Under the pieces are notes generated by a model that had not been told where the DNA came from, ran no database searches, and saw nothing but the letters and a program-made list of their open reading frames with translations. The position numbers and the translations under genes are program-made. Positions 12,954 through 26,346 of a DNA stretch of 64,000 nucleotides are shown here, in pieces (the stretch's first letter is position 1; each line of letters starts with the position of its first letter). The DNA is taken from NCBI GenBank assembly GCA_013365365.1, contig JABVXU010000102.1, forward strand, positions 1-64,000. The letters are read 5' to 3'. Origin of the DNA: Cruorifilaria tuberocauda. Its lineage: Eukaryota; Nematoda; Chromadorea; Rhabditida; Onchocercidae.

Positions 12954-15900
12954 ATGCATCAGCTTTTACTGAAATTGTTTAAGGACTATGGATTTGGTGC
13001 TACAAATGTAACATTTCAACAGCATAAAATAGGACGAGAGGAGCGCGCACAAGTTCTTGGGCGTTATTCCGGTTTTCGAGGTTGTACGATTTGGTTCACT
13101 GGACTTTCTGGCGCTGGCAAAACAACAGTTGCTTTTGCAGTGGAGAAAATTTTGATACAGGTTTGTTAAGTCTTGTAGTTCAGTCAATCTTTTTATATTT
13201 AGAGAAATCTTCCACTATTTGGCTGTTCTCTTAGTTTTTGAATTGCAGCTTGGTATACCTGCTTACGCTTTAGATGGTGACAACGTTCGACATGGACTTT
13301 GCAAAAATCTCGGATTTTCCAAAGAAGAAAGGCGAGAAAATATCCGTCGTGTTGCTGAAGTTGCAAAATTATTCGCTGATATGGGTGTTGTGGCTCTTGC
13401 TTCTTTTATTAGTCCATATAAATGTGATCGTGACGATGCAAGATCCATTCATAGTCAGGTAAACAACCGATTTTATTATTCCATTATTTTGGAAGATTTG
13501 TAGTTTTGACAAGATTTTCACTTCCAGGATAACCTCGGTTTCTTTGAAGTGTATGTGAATACACCACTTAGAATTTGTGAACTTCGCGATCCTAAAAGTA
13601 AGTTTTGCCTTAACTCAGTGCTCAGAAATTGAAGTTTTGTATATAACATTTCATTTCCAACAAGATTTTAGAAGAATAAATCTATGAAATTAAATGTGCG
13701 CGAGTAGTTTATCATATTGTAGATTTGTATAAGAAGGCACGTGCCGGAGAGTTGAAGGGATTTACAGGGATTGATAGTATCTATGAAGCGCCAGAAAAAC
13801 CTGATCTTACACTTGAATCAGGCATTGAATCTGAAGCTGAATCCGTTAGGAAAGTGTTGGATTTTCTATTCCAAAAGGTACTTCTTGTTCGCTACTACAA
13901 GAGAGCAACTTAAGCTTTTAAGATTTCCTCTTGGTTGGTTCTATAAGTGTGATGTAAGAAAGTTAGCAAAGTATTTTGATTTGAGAATCTCAAGATATAT
14001 GCTTCGTTTCCAAAAACTATAGCAGAACAATAGCTCTAGTAATTTATTTTTGAGGATTTTATTTTGTTATCAGTAAAAAGCTAATTTTGTTTCACATGGA
14101 CAAACCAAAAATCTCTTCAATGCTTTTATGTAATGAAATTGCATTACATTTGCAGAATGTTTTGCCCATAAAAGCTTATCAGTGGATTTCTGGGCCACCT
14201 GTACGAGAATTATACGTAAATGAGGAATCGAAAAATAAATTACTAGAGCGCATTAACTCTTTTCCAAAGGTGCAGTTGACCAAAATTGATTTGGAGTGGT
14301 TACAGGTTTCGTTCTTTTATTTTTACCACTAATAAGATTTAACTACATGAATGTTTAAATAATATCGGTGTTAACAGTCCTCATTTATACAGAGTTATAT
14401 TATCTACTACGTTTTTTCTAGGTGTTGGCCGAGGGCTGGGCATCTCCTCTGCCTGGTTTCATGCGTGAACGTCAATACTTGCAGTGTTTACATCATGGTC
14501 TCCTTTTGGATTTAAAAAAGAAATGTTTTACTCCTGATGTATCACCGCTAGAAGACAGTGAGGAAGACTCGCTTTGGTCACTTAATGAACCGCTGAATCA
14601 ATCGATTCCAATCGTATTACCTATTAACGATGATACGAAAGTGAAGCTCATGGATGGTTGGTACTTTCTTTTATATGTTGTTGACTGATTTAGTTTGGTT
14701 CTATCATATATGGATACTTGTTGAAGACAGAATGTATTACTAAAATTTCTTATAAAATATGCAAAAATTTCAAGGACATTCTATCAGTCGTGAAATTGCT
14801 CTTGTGTACAACAGTGACGTTGTTGCTATCGTGAGAGATGGCGAAGTCTTTGAACATAGAAAAGAGGAACGAATTGCGCGTCAATTCGGTATTTTCGATC
14901 CTCGGCATCCTACAATAAAACAAATTCTGGAAAGTGGAAATTGGTTACTTGGCGGTGATGTACAAGTAACTTTTTATATTGTATTTGTTGATTCCTTCTG
15001 TTTGCATCACTTATTTTCAACATCACAGTAGTTCTTTGTGTCAATTCATGATTAATGAAGCCTTAAAATAATTTTGATGCTCCTAGGAATTAATTTATTT
15101 TCGGAATAGAAGCTTAAGTCTCAAAATTACCCGTCTAGTATTCAGGTGCTGAAGCGAATTCAATACAACGATGGTTTGGATTGCTACAGAATGTCACCAT
15201 TAGAGCTTCGAAATATTTTCACGAAAGCCAATTGCGATGCAGTTTTCGCTTTTCAGTTGCGAAATCCTATTCATAATGGCCATGCGCTTCTTATGCAAAA
15301 TACAAGAGAACAGCTGCTAAAAAAATACAAAAATCCTATGTTGTTACTTCATCCACTGGGTGGTTGGACAAAAGTTTGCTTTTTTTTATTTTTTAGTAAT
15401 TATTATAATACAAAGTTTTGATCTTTTTGAGAGAAATACAAATTTCTTTGGTATTGGAGTCCATTTAAGCTTTTATTTTTCATTATAAAAGAAAATCCGT
15501 CATTCATTTGTATGATTGGTGTTTTCAGGAAGACGATGTACCACTAGATGTGCGTATGAGGCAATATGATGCAATTTTAGCGGAAGGTGTTTTAGATCCG
15601 AAATGGACCATACTTGCTATTTTTCCTTCCCCAATGTTATATGCTGGACCGACGGAGGTAGAGGTTTTCACTGTTCTTTTTTTTTATTTGTCCATATGAC
15701 ATATTTGTTTTATAGATTAATTAGTTTTAGGTACAGTGGCATGCTAGGGCTCGATTAGCGGCAGGTGTTTCAACTTACATAGTAGGACGAGATCCTGCAG
15801 GTATACAGCACCCTGAAACTGGCGATTATTTGTATGATCCGACACATGGCTCGAAAGTTATCTTTAATTATATTCATCTATTATTATTGATTTACTCATT

Positions 15901-16337
15901 TATGATATGTTTTAAAGCAATAATATATGGGAAGCAGTAAATATCTAATTATGATTGGTTTTCAAGATATTATCTATGGCTCCCGGTTTGCCGAATTTGG
16001 ATATAATACCATTTCGCGTAGCTGCATACGATAAAACGAAGGGTAAAATGGCATTTTTCGATCCTTCACGAAGTGAAGATTTCAAGTTTATAAGTGGGAC
16101 ACAAATGAGATCATATGCTCGCGATGGTATTGAGCCACCAGAGGGTTTCATGGTACCCAAGGCTTGGAAGGTAATTATCGAATGTTTGATAACTTTTTGA
16201 CTTTCATATTGCTGCTTTTTTCGGCTTCACAATGATTATCGTATTTAATTGTTTTTGTTAATATTTCTAGATCGTTGCAGATTCTGTCATCTTATTATCA
16301 AGAACTGGCAACGAAGCAAATTGAAAGTAACCAATAA
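12954..16337 (+). CDS. pps-1: Bifunctional PAPS synthetase (APS kinase + ATP sulfurylase)
   Basis: This enzyme makes PAPS, the universal sulfate donor. The C-terminal ATP sulfurylase forms APS from ATP and sulfate, and the N-terminal APS kinase phosphorylates it. Twelve exons carry phase throughout: 12954-13160, 13249-13458, 13528-13597, 13723-13877, 14156-14305, 14422-14656, 14775-14965, 15146-15373, 15529-15657, 15731-15856, 15967-16170 and 16281-16337. Together they encode 653 residues, against about 620 in vertebrates. The kinase has P-loop GLSGAGKTT (about 50-58), [14 protein letters not shown] and KGFTGIDS. The sulfurylase has [23 protein letters not shown] plus HNGH (443-452), GRDPAG (544-549), SMAPGL and ISGT. 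All catalytic motifs look intact, so both activities are expected. An acidic segment near 295-318 appears to be an insertion relative to vertebrate enzymes. The start is uncertain: the ATG at 12954 is 28 bases after an acceptor at 12924-12925, and similarity begins only about residue 14, so an upstream exon could replace it. The final exon has two possible acceptors. Confidence 0.96.
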
Positions 16338-16726
16338 CATTGCTTTTTGATAATTGGAAATTGTTTTGTTTATTGTTATAATGTACGGAGTTTCATGAGC
16401 AACGTCCATTTGTGTTGTCATTTGACTGGACAAAGATCCGTGATTTATTGCTCTGTTGTTCTACCATTTTAATATTATTCATTTTGAAAAGTCCATTTGT
16501 GTTGTCATTCATTTACACTGTATATTATATTGGTCATCAATATTCTAAGTTTTCATCATATTACATTGATAATGGCGCACAGAATAAAGTCCAGTTAGGT
16601 GGCTTTTGCTTTTCTTAATAGCCATTACTCGTGAAGGAGGAGATTTGTTGGAATTTCTTTATTTAGTATTTATTGGACCGAGCGTTATGTATTTACACAA
16701 ACCATGTAAAATAACACGAAAATAAA
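16338..16726 (+). terminator. Likely 3' UTR and polyadenylation signals of pps-1
   Basis: After the TAA at 16335-16337, AATAAA hexamers occur at 16583-16588 and 16721-16726. Either could direct 3' end formation. In such AT-rich DNA the hexamer is common by chance, so the assignment rests mainly on position. Confidence 0.35.
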
Positions 16727-19700
16727 ATAAAAATCAAGAAAAGAGAAATTACAGTTGATAACACATATTCTGTGTTTTTCGCTTACATTGTCATTTTATC
16801 TTTGCAATTAGTACATAACAGTTACTTTAAATATTTGTAATCTTGTGATAGTTTCTCGGTAATAGCTTAATGTCTTTTCAGTTGTTAAAAAATAATAAAA
16901 ACACTTGTACAGTATTTATATATGTAGTTTAACTTAGCAAAACAAGTTATTTTGAGGGTTTTCTGAGTAAATCCCAAGTTTTATAATATTCTAATGAACT
17001 TTTCGAAGATAGGACGTATTTTGAGGTTACTTATTTTTTGAGAAACTGAATAAATCATGACGGCAGGCAATAAAAGAATTAAACTTGCATAGTTGACGTA
17101 TTTGTCAGTGACATCATTAGTATTGTCGTTACTGGATTGAAATATTCACTTTGTATTCTACTATCTCTATATGTCTTTTTTTTAATTATTTTTGCTTAGT
17201 TAATCGGTTATTGGTTTTGCTTCCAGTTATTTTCTTTTCTTTTTTCTTTCTGTGTATCTTATATTACTAAAATTTTATTTGTTTAAAGGATAATGACCCT
17301 GTATGAGATAAACTTTATTCGGATCTTGTTTTCGCCTTACAATATCACTTAAATTTTTAATATGAAGGGAGGAATTTTACAAAAGAGACTTTTACAATAT
17401 GAATAATTTGATTACGATTTTATCTGTTCTGATTGAGGGGTGAAGGTTTGTGTTTCGTTTAGGACGTAAGAACAGTATACACATATCCTGCTCAGATTCG
17501 GTCGAGGTTTTGGTGGGGTTTGTCATGGTCAGGAATTTCTCGGTATTTTACTGTGCTTTGGGTTTTTTCTTTCCATCCGAAAAGAAACCAAAATTTTACT
17601 GATGGAAATATTTTACAGGTGTAAATACGTTTTTTGCTCCAGAAAATCAAATTTCTTACTGTTAAATGCTTCCCTCCTAACATGATACATCATTAGAACA
17701 TCACCTGGTCAGTATCACACGTTAATTAAAATCTGTTTATCTTGTTGTTGGTGGACTAGATAATTTTCAGACATTCATAACATGTCCAGTTGAACTATAG
17801 ATTAGCGATACATTTTGCTTACAATATCCCAAAATTATTTTAATTTCCAGTCTTTAAACTTTTCAAAGGCAGTGTTGGCGATCTGTGACCGTGACGATAT
17901 TAAGGATCTTCTTTTCAAGATTGAGAAACTTCTTTCTTTTATTTGCGGGAAATCAAACTGCTGGCTTTCTGTGTCAGGGAGATGTAATGACCGTCGCGCT
18001 TGGATTTCAAACTTAGGTAATTAAACCTTTATTACGACAGATTTGACAACATAAAATAACACAACATTAAAACAGGACAATATCAAAAAGAGCTTTAACC
18101 GACAATACTAATGAGACTTTTCAAGACGATATCAATAGGACAAAGGAAAAGGAGAAACCATTTTACCCTCTCATTAACCAGCCACCCTCCTTGAAGCTAA
18201 TACTTAGCAGGACCTCGGAGTTCAGGACTTTATTCTGGTGTATGATAAAAATCTTCATGATAAATTCTAACTATCCGCCATTATTTATTTTTGCAAAGCT
18301 GACAGACAACTTGTTTCGTCGCTCTTTGCGATTCTCTTTTAACTATTCCAAACTGCACTTCGATACATTTTTCCTTAAATTTATGCTTGAGTATTTCTTT
18401 TTTTTGAATACACTCAACAATCTTCGGAGTAGCATGTTATCATCAAGTCTACGTTATCACTGTTCCTGCTCAACTATCGTTTTTTAAAAATAGTGCAGCG
18501 TTAAGGGAGCATTAAATGGGCAGATAAACTCAGGAAATCAACTATCAAGCAAACTTTTTAATATAATTTTTTTTCAATCTTTGAATTAAAAGATAGTTTC
18601 AATTCAATTTTAGTGAAGTATAAAAGAGATTTTGATGAGTATAAAAGAGATCATCGTAACCGTCGGAAATCGTTTGAACACTGAGGTGCGACTTTCTGTG
18701 GTCAGTGAGCGTTGTTTAATATTGTGTACAGCTAATTTAAGTTTGCTTTTTCTCGAAGCCATTTATTTGGTTTTTGTTTAATTATTCACTCTTGATGCTG
18801 CAGTGTTCTTGTTCTTTAAAAGATCTGAAATCTAAATGTTGAAGTATTTTAATAATTCTTATTTTAACACATCCGAAATTTAATACTTCATTTCATTAAT
18901 AAAATTCCCAAGCACAGTTAACTTCTAATTACCCTTCGAGAAGTAATATTATTCTGAATTCATGATTAAACCTCATCCAATATAGAGAATGAAACCAATT
19001 TCAGAGGATCTGTCGTTCAGAAGAAGCTGGATTGACCGATTTTGTTGAATAAAGATACCCATTTTAATTGATTTCGTTTTTTTCAAAGTGAAAGAGCTTT
19101 TAAATAAAATTTCATGATGAATAAATTTTGTTACTAAGGATGATTTTTATTTTTATAGATCAAATTAAAGAATCACTGATCAGTAATTTAATCAGAAAGT
19201 TGAATGTTCAATTTTTAAGCTTTTTAGCTTTTTTGTGAGGCTGAAGTAAGAGAAATACATTGCACTCAAACTATTTGGGATCGGAACATATTTTTTGTTC
19301 GGAAGGAAAGTTCTTTAAAATTGAAATCAATAGTAATAATTTTAGTTTCTAATAGTTCAACAAGAATTATCGTTAGTATGGAAGAAGGTTAAAGCGATAA
19401 TGCTAATAACATCGTATTGCAAACGGATAAGCAATTATTGCACAATTTCGTCCTGTCCTTTTCTTTTCAAATAAAGAAATATGAAATATAAAATTTCTGG
19501 AATAAATTTTTTTAATTTCAAGGGAGGCTATGATAATAGCGTAAAGTTCAATGTTTTTACTGGTAATATTTGGAAGAGAAATGAGTTTATTAAATTTCAA
19601 TAGTTTCTAGAAATCGTTGAGTAAACGAACATTGGCAGATGCTGGTTGCATAGACTCCTTTTTACAGTATAGTTTATAAATCTCTGTGTTTCAATACAAA

Positions 19701-22700
19701 TGCAAGATCGGATGGAGTATGGAACTCAACGATCAATGTGATTCGTTTGGAAAGAGTTGGCTTATCTTTTGCTGTGCAGTTTAAACTAAGATATGATTGC
19801 GAATCTACATTTTAAAAAATATTTTTAATTTTTTAAGAAATATCTTTTTGAAATCCGTTATTTTGTATTTAGTTTTTCAGAAGCTTCAGCGAAATTTGTT
19901 CCAGTCAACAGATCAAATCATACGGTCATAAACTGTTTGAGAACTAATACAATAGGCATATGATAAATAAGGATGAAATTTCCAAAATGAGGAGGGATGC
20001 TGTCAATTGACACAAGCAGCAATATTTACGTGAATGTACTTACAAATGAAATATAACTGCGCTGCTGCAAAATTTAGGCTTACTGTTTTAGTCATATTTC
20101 AATGTTTTTTTTGCTTCGGTTGATCGCTAAAATTTGAAATAAAGTTTTTAATAAGTTGCATTTTACTAATAACTGCATTTGTTATGGCATATTTACTATT
20201 TTTTATTTCTGTGTTACCTTCTAGGAGTACACTAGCAAATCCGAAACATTTCTTTGCTATTAATCTACTGATACCTAGATGAAGCATTGATAAAAGGATA
20301 AATTGCGGTAGTGGAATTAGATGTAACAAAGCAACGCATTATAATTAGACAAATGCATGATTTTACAATTTTCTGTATAAGCAACATTACAGGAAAAACT
20401 CTTTCTTTTCCTTTCTCTTTCTCTTCGCCTTTTTGCGTATTATAAAAATATATTTCATCATTTCTGCAAGTTTATGTATTATTTTTGAAAGTAACGGCTT
20501 GCGCGATTTACTGTAATAAGTTGCAGTGATAACCATAAGAATGAGGAGCAAAAGAAGTATTATTTGTGTAATGACTTGAAAAAGGAATGAAAATTGCGCT
20601 TATTGGTTTGTTAAGTTGAAATAATGAATCAGTTTGTGAAACAAATAAGCATATATTGATAAGCTGCCGGCTAAAAAGTTTCATTGGTGAAGGTAAACTG
20701 AGAACCGACCTGATGTCATAAAAGTAACTCCCAGATATTTCTTGGTAGTATGATTGTTGTATGTCGATAATTTAACTGCCTTTTTCTGTAAAATCAACAA
20801 AAGCTAGTGAATTTAGTTTCATCAAATTTCACTCATCTTTGTAAACAAAGTAATGTATCCATCTCATCCACTACTTCATCAAGTTATTATGGGAAATAAT
20901 TACTAACAGATGAATCTATAATCTAAAGAAACTTATAGCCTATGCTGCTTCTAAATTAGACAAATATGTGATAGAAAATCCATTGTTTGCTCCCTTGTCA
21001 AAATCAAGTTTCAAGCATGAAAAATATAAAATAAGTTCAGATTTGAATTTCAAATCTGACCGCATATAATGCAATTCTGTTTTTCCACAAATTGACAGTG
21101 TTATTTTACCTCTAATTTAAACATCCATTTGCTTCATTATTTTACTATATTTGCCGGAAGTTTATTTTATTTTGTTGAATCTCAATGTTGTAGTGCCGCA
21201 ATAGCAAACTGCGATGAAGGACTGAATGATAATAGTTCATCAAAAAGCAATTTTTGGACATAGTCAGTACTATTATCGTTTAACCATTCCAACATCATTA
21301 CGATCAGAATGTCCTTGAACTTGATTCATCTTATCCGATCACATCGAACTTTGGTAGTATTGATGAGTTGGTTGGAATTAATGCACTTATGTTCTAACTA
21401 AAAATAATCAAAGGCTGAATTATTTGTTCATTTTTCACTTGATACAATAAGAAAATTGTTCAAGGTAAAAAAAAAGCAGAAACTAATTGGTAAAAGAAAT
21501 AATTCTATTGATTTCTCCTGTGATAGTGTGATAGTATTAACATGTTCGTTTCACAAATGTACTCACTTGATCATTTACAATGCTCCATTTTCGGCGTGCA
21601 TAAATTGATTTACGATGAAACGACAAAATTCACGTATTAAATGATCACTTTATAGCTGATTGATGAATGCCATGTTTGTGACATTGTTTGTTTTAGAGAT
21701 GGAGAAGCTGTGGAGTTCACGAGGACATGTGCTAAAGCGTGGTTAAAGCACGGTGCAAAAATGGAGATCTGTAGTCAGTTGACCAGATTGGTCACATTCA
21801 AATGACCTCCAATAGCAAATAAGAACGGTTGACAAATAGGAAAATAGTACAGTTAAGAAAGAGCTTTCGGAAAGAGACTGGACCCGAAGATGGTTTACTA
21901 TCAAGGAGAAGAAGCATCAAAGGAAGCGCCTCTTTAGATAGATAACTAAATGATGTGATGCGATCCTGCAGCTCGACCTTAATGGCCTCTGATATTGATG
22001 GTCATGTTGGTGCCTGCTTCGTTTACCACATTTGTTGTGTTCCTCTCTCATCATCAATAATATCAATGCCTTCCAAGTTGAGCCACATGATCGCATCATA
22101 TCCATTGCTTTCTATTCAATTGGCCATTTTTGTTCATCAGTTCACATCCGCCATATAATCTATTTTGTATCACTTACCCGAAAATCAACAATATCAGTGA
22201 CTATTCATATCAGTAACTCAATTAATGTATCAAATCTTTTGCTTCTAACAAACAATAAATGAAATTGCATTCTGTCTATTATCTTTGAGAGCCGCTTGAA
22301 TTTCAAACCGTTTGATTATGCCTTTTTAACAGTAATCTCAGGAATGTGCCAAGTTTGTGAGATCTCGAACTGCTCCGCACATCCATTAAGTGTTTTATTT
22401 CGTTAGTGGACATCGGTCCACTCTTCTTTAAGATTTATTTTTTGTAATGCGACGATGTATTATAAAAGTTCTGTGGCACGTGGTCACCATATGGCGGAGT
22501 AGAACTCTTTGTCGAAAAATTGAACAGTCTTCACTCTTCCATTTCTTTGATTCCTTTCTCCTTTTTGAACTTATCGCTTATATAGGTTCCAATTTTTTTG
22601 CCTTCTACGTGGGAACTTTTTTTTGTTATGATAATAATGAACGATCCGAGTGCTGAAACCCGAAATGGGGTACAGCATACAAGAGTTATATTATTCCGTG

Positions 22701-24691
22701 CCGCAAACGGAAATTCAAAATGAAAATATACTAAAAATTAGCAGAAATATCTTAGTGGCGGGGATTCCAATGTTTCTCACTTTTTATCGTGCTTTTTCCC
22801 ATATCCCTCAACCTTATAAAAAAAGAGCTACTTTCAATAATATGGAGAAAATTACATCGTAATTATGTTTATTAAATATTCACTTCTTCACTACAGTAAA
22901 AAATAAGTCAAAAACCGAGTGAGATAGAATGATGATCGAAGCAAAAAATCTGAATTCAGGTCTGAAATGTTTATTATCAATTTTATTATCAATACCGATT
23001 TCTTCAATTTTCATGATTTTTAATTTTAGTTATTAACTGATAAAACTTTTTTATTATTCAGCAACAGTTCATATCTAAACTAGTATAAATGAAAAGAACA
23101 AGACATTTTTCAATCTTTTTCCATCTTGATTCATTACTTTTGCCATTGTATTACCGAACATTTATGCCGAAAATTGCATTAAGAAGATCAATTCAGAATT
23201 TAGTGCTTTTTTTAAAGCATTAATTCGTTACTAACTTGAGCATAAATCTATAAGCGTATCTATCAGCAGTGATTGTAAACTCGAAAGTTAGATCTACATT
23301 GGGACATTAATATTACTTCAAATCTAAAGCCAAAGTTAAGTCATAAAAGATCAAAGTTGGGTTTAGATATAATTAGTTAAAATTTTGATGTGATTCACTG
23401 TCTGAGTACTGCCCGACTTACCTACTTATCTAAATTCTGAACTTAATTTTGTAAAGATTTAAATTTATGCTTCAAAATTATTGAAATTTTCTTCACAATA
23501 TGCAAGTTCCATTTTGAAGAATTCTTCCAGTTTCTAAAAATACTTAAGTTATTCTTTTAAAAGTGGAAAAGTCGTTTCGACTTCCCGCGGCTATTCAGCT
23601 TTTAAATCAGCTTTAAGGAAAGTTCATTCACTTAAAAAGTGGAAATTGAATAACTCAAGAAAATTTAACTAACATTTAATACAGATGTAGAACTACTGAT
23701 CTCATTATTCGAAAAATTGTGATGATTAATAATGCGCAACTGAATAGGAATAATTTTGAGAGAGAGAGACTTTTATCAGAAAGAGGAAACTCTGCATTGT
23801 GTTCAGAATTATTTTCATCTCCACTTCCATGTTCTTTCGAAATTGACAATGATAATCTTATGAAATTGATATTTTCCACTCTTAGATGCTCTCTTGCATT
23901 TTTGCTTTTGAGAATATTATATTTATTTCCAGATTTTCCATTCACAAAGTTGGAAATATGCTAGCAGAAAAAATTTTGGACTATATTCTGCTTTCGAAAT
24001 AAACTGATCTAAGTAACTTTTGGGTAAGTATATTCAAAAATACGATTCCTTCGAACATCTTCCAACATCACATTGTACTCAAAGTGGTTGTCACTTATTT
24101 AGAAATAAAATAACAAAAATGTTTTATGATGAGAACAACGTCTGTGTCACTTGTATCGACAATTACACGATTTGTTTCATTTCACTCCTTCAGCATTTCC
24201 ATTTTTCACTTTACCTTTTCTCGTCTGTAATTCTGAATTTTAATTTAGTTGACCTGACCTATCAGTTAATAACTTTGTTCATATACTTTCCAAATTACTG
24301 CGCGTATGGTATCTAATAAATTCAAACATTATCTTCAATATTTTGATTCTTAATATATCTACCATTCTAAATAACAAACATTTGATTTGGAAAGAAGCGT
24401 TAAACAAAATCGTTTGTCATGCAATTTCTTTAGTATTTAAATGAACTGTGCATTCACATTGTATGATAATCGATAAGATTCAGCCAAGAGTGCATTAATG
24501 CATGATTTATTCTTGCAACTTTGTCATCATTTGGCTTGCAATCCATTCTTTATTATCTTTGCAATGATTGACCTTCACAGATTAGTGAATTGTACATTTA
24601 TAAATAAAATATATTTCTATTTCGACTCGTTTGTCCATGCTTTGTTGATAGGTAGAACTTTGGGATAACGAAAGCTTAGTGATGAAATATA
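16727..24691. other. Gene desert, first part
   Basis: No gene can be supported. One segment at 17851-18016 (+) is bounded by a good acceptor (TTTCCAG) and donor (GTAATT), is open in one frame, and is less AT-biased than its surroundings. No partner exon or domain was found (see findings). Other open frames, such as 22650-22862 and 24020-24316, are low-complexity and end without splice sites. No tRNA, rRNA or known miRNA sequence was recognised. Confidence 0.5.
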
Positions 24692-24740
24692 TTGAATTCC
24701 ACTTCTGACTATATATAATACAGTCAGAAGTGGAATTCAA
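24692..24740. repeat. Perfect fold-back palindrome, 19-bp arms
   Basis: Positions 24692-24710 are the exact reverse complement of 24722-24740, separated by an 11-base AT-only loop apart from its last C. It would form a stable hairpin as RNA or as single-stranded DNA. No terminal repeats or target duplication were seen around it. Confidence 0.9.
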
Positions 24741-25876
24741 GGCTCAAATCTTGTTTTTCTGTAATGCTTCCACTAATTTCTGCTGATATTTGTCTGTGTG
24801 TACGTTTGTATTTATTGTGTGTGTATATGTACATATATGTTTGTGCGTGTGCATCATGGATAATCTCGGTTTTGTCTCAACCTAGTTCAAGCTAGCTTTG
24901 CTTCATAACCCTCATTTTTCCTTCATTCTACGACAGGTCATCCGTTACGTAACAATTTTCTATGGTCTTTCTCATCTGCCGATCATTCAGCTGAACAAGT
25001 CTACCAACTAGCAAACTAAATGTCTTGGCTCGTCAACTTCAATTTTCAATCAACCAAACGTCAATTTTTTCGCCACACAATCTTTCAATTTTAAATTGTA
25101 TCGATAATACAGAAATTTGGTTTAACTCATATTATCGCATCATCTTATCACTATCACTAGTCTAGTAATCTCATGAGGTTATTTTCACTTTCTTATTCCT
25201 ATTTCTTAATTTCTCAATACTATTTCTTAATAACTCCATTCATTTACAATTTTGCAAAATATATTTTACAAATAAAATTATATTTTCATTTGTCATCTTT
25301 ATATTGGAAATAGAGAAAAAAAAATGAATCATCAGCATCTATTCTTTCATTCCGATTGATTCTGTTTTCCTAATCATCAATAACAAATTTCTTTAATCCT
25401 TAATGAGAAATTTTACTAAAACTTCAAATCGAAAATATCATTGTTGAAAAGACTTTGCAATCGGTTCCATTTTTATCCATTATTAATATTTGAGTAACAT
25501 CACATTTTATTTTTATCAAAATTAGATTTATCGAAATCTTGAAATATTTTCGTCCGTGAACGATTGATTTTAAGAGTTAAGAATTTAGAAGACTAGCGGC
25601 GGAATTGGTTGATGGAAGAAGATAAGTTGCAACTTTGAGGTTGAATGAGATTCAATGGATTTGCATCCGGAAACAAAATAGGAGGGAGAAATTCTTGTAA
25701 AATCAGTTTTATAGAAATTAGTACTTAAGTTTAGAAGAAATATATTAGTGTGACAGTCTCAATTATTTAGTTTGCCCAAGAAAAAAGAAGGCGGAAAAAA
25801 ATTTTTAGTTTTCGTTCATGATTCCAATTATTAGTTTCTGAATAACTATTGCAGACATTAGTACAAATTGGAAAAT

Positions 25877-25957
25877 CTTTAGGGTGATAATATTCTTCGA
25901 TTTAGCTATTTAGCAAATTCATGATGCTAAGAATCATCTGAATAGATCACCCTAAAG
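25877..25957 (+). ncRNA. Possible pre-miRNA-like hairpin (candidate only)
   Basis: An 81-base segment folds with 11 perfect outer pairs (25877-25887 with 25947-25957). Small bulges follow, then inner helices (TATTC with GAATA, GATT with AATC, TAGC with GCTA) and a terminal loop of about 19 bases. Size and shape resemble a miRNA precursor, but no known seed was recognised. Hairpins like this also arise by chance in AT-rich DNA. Confidence 0.2.
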
Positions 25958-26287
25958 GTACTGTTCTTGTTGCACACTTCCTCTTTTGACGTCTTTTAAC
26001 GTGCGTCAGCAGTAACACTCAATAGTTCGGTTCAATTCGATACAGGAGGAATTACATGGAATTATTCAAGAATGCCAAGCTCAACAATCTGATAAGGACA
26101 CATTAGAGTAGGCGAGGAAAAGGTAATAAAAGAGGAGATCCATTGAATGACAGCTCATAAATCAGATGACTTTTCAGGTAAGAATTCCTAATTCTCTTTC
26201 CAGTCCGAAACGAGCTCTGAAAAACGAACACTGCTGCTGACCTTGAACAACATCTTGACTCGATTTGATGCTATTTGTGTGTTTTTG

Positions 26288-26346
26288 ACAAGTCTGAACT
26301 GCCTGCATACTTCACCAAGTGAAGTATGCAGGCAGTTCAGACTTGT
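26288..26346. repeat. Perfect fold-back palindrome, 28-bp arms with 3-base loop
   Basis: Positions 26288-26315 are exactly complementary to 26319-26346 with only CAA between them, and the arms are of mixed base composition, so this is not chance. No transposon ends are evident. It could be a template-switch inversion, a processed hairpin locus or an assembly artefact. Confidence 0.92.

Noticed and set aside
22650..22862. Open frame in the gene desert with lysine-rich end
   Set aside because: It has no splice sites, no domain, and lies among dense stops. It was considered chance.
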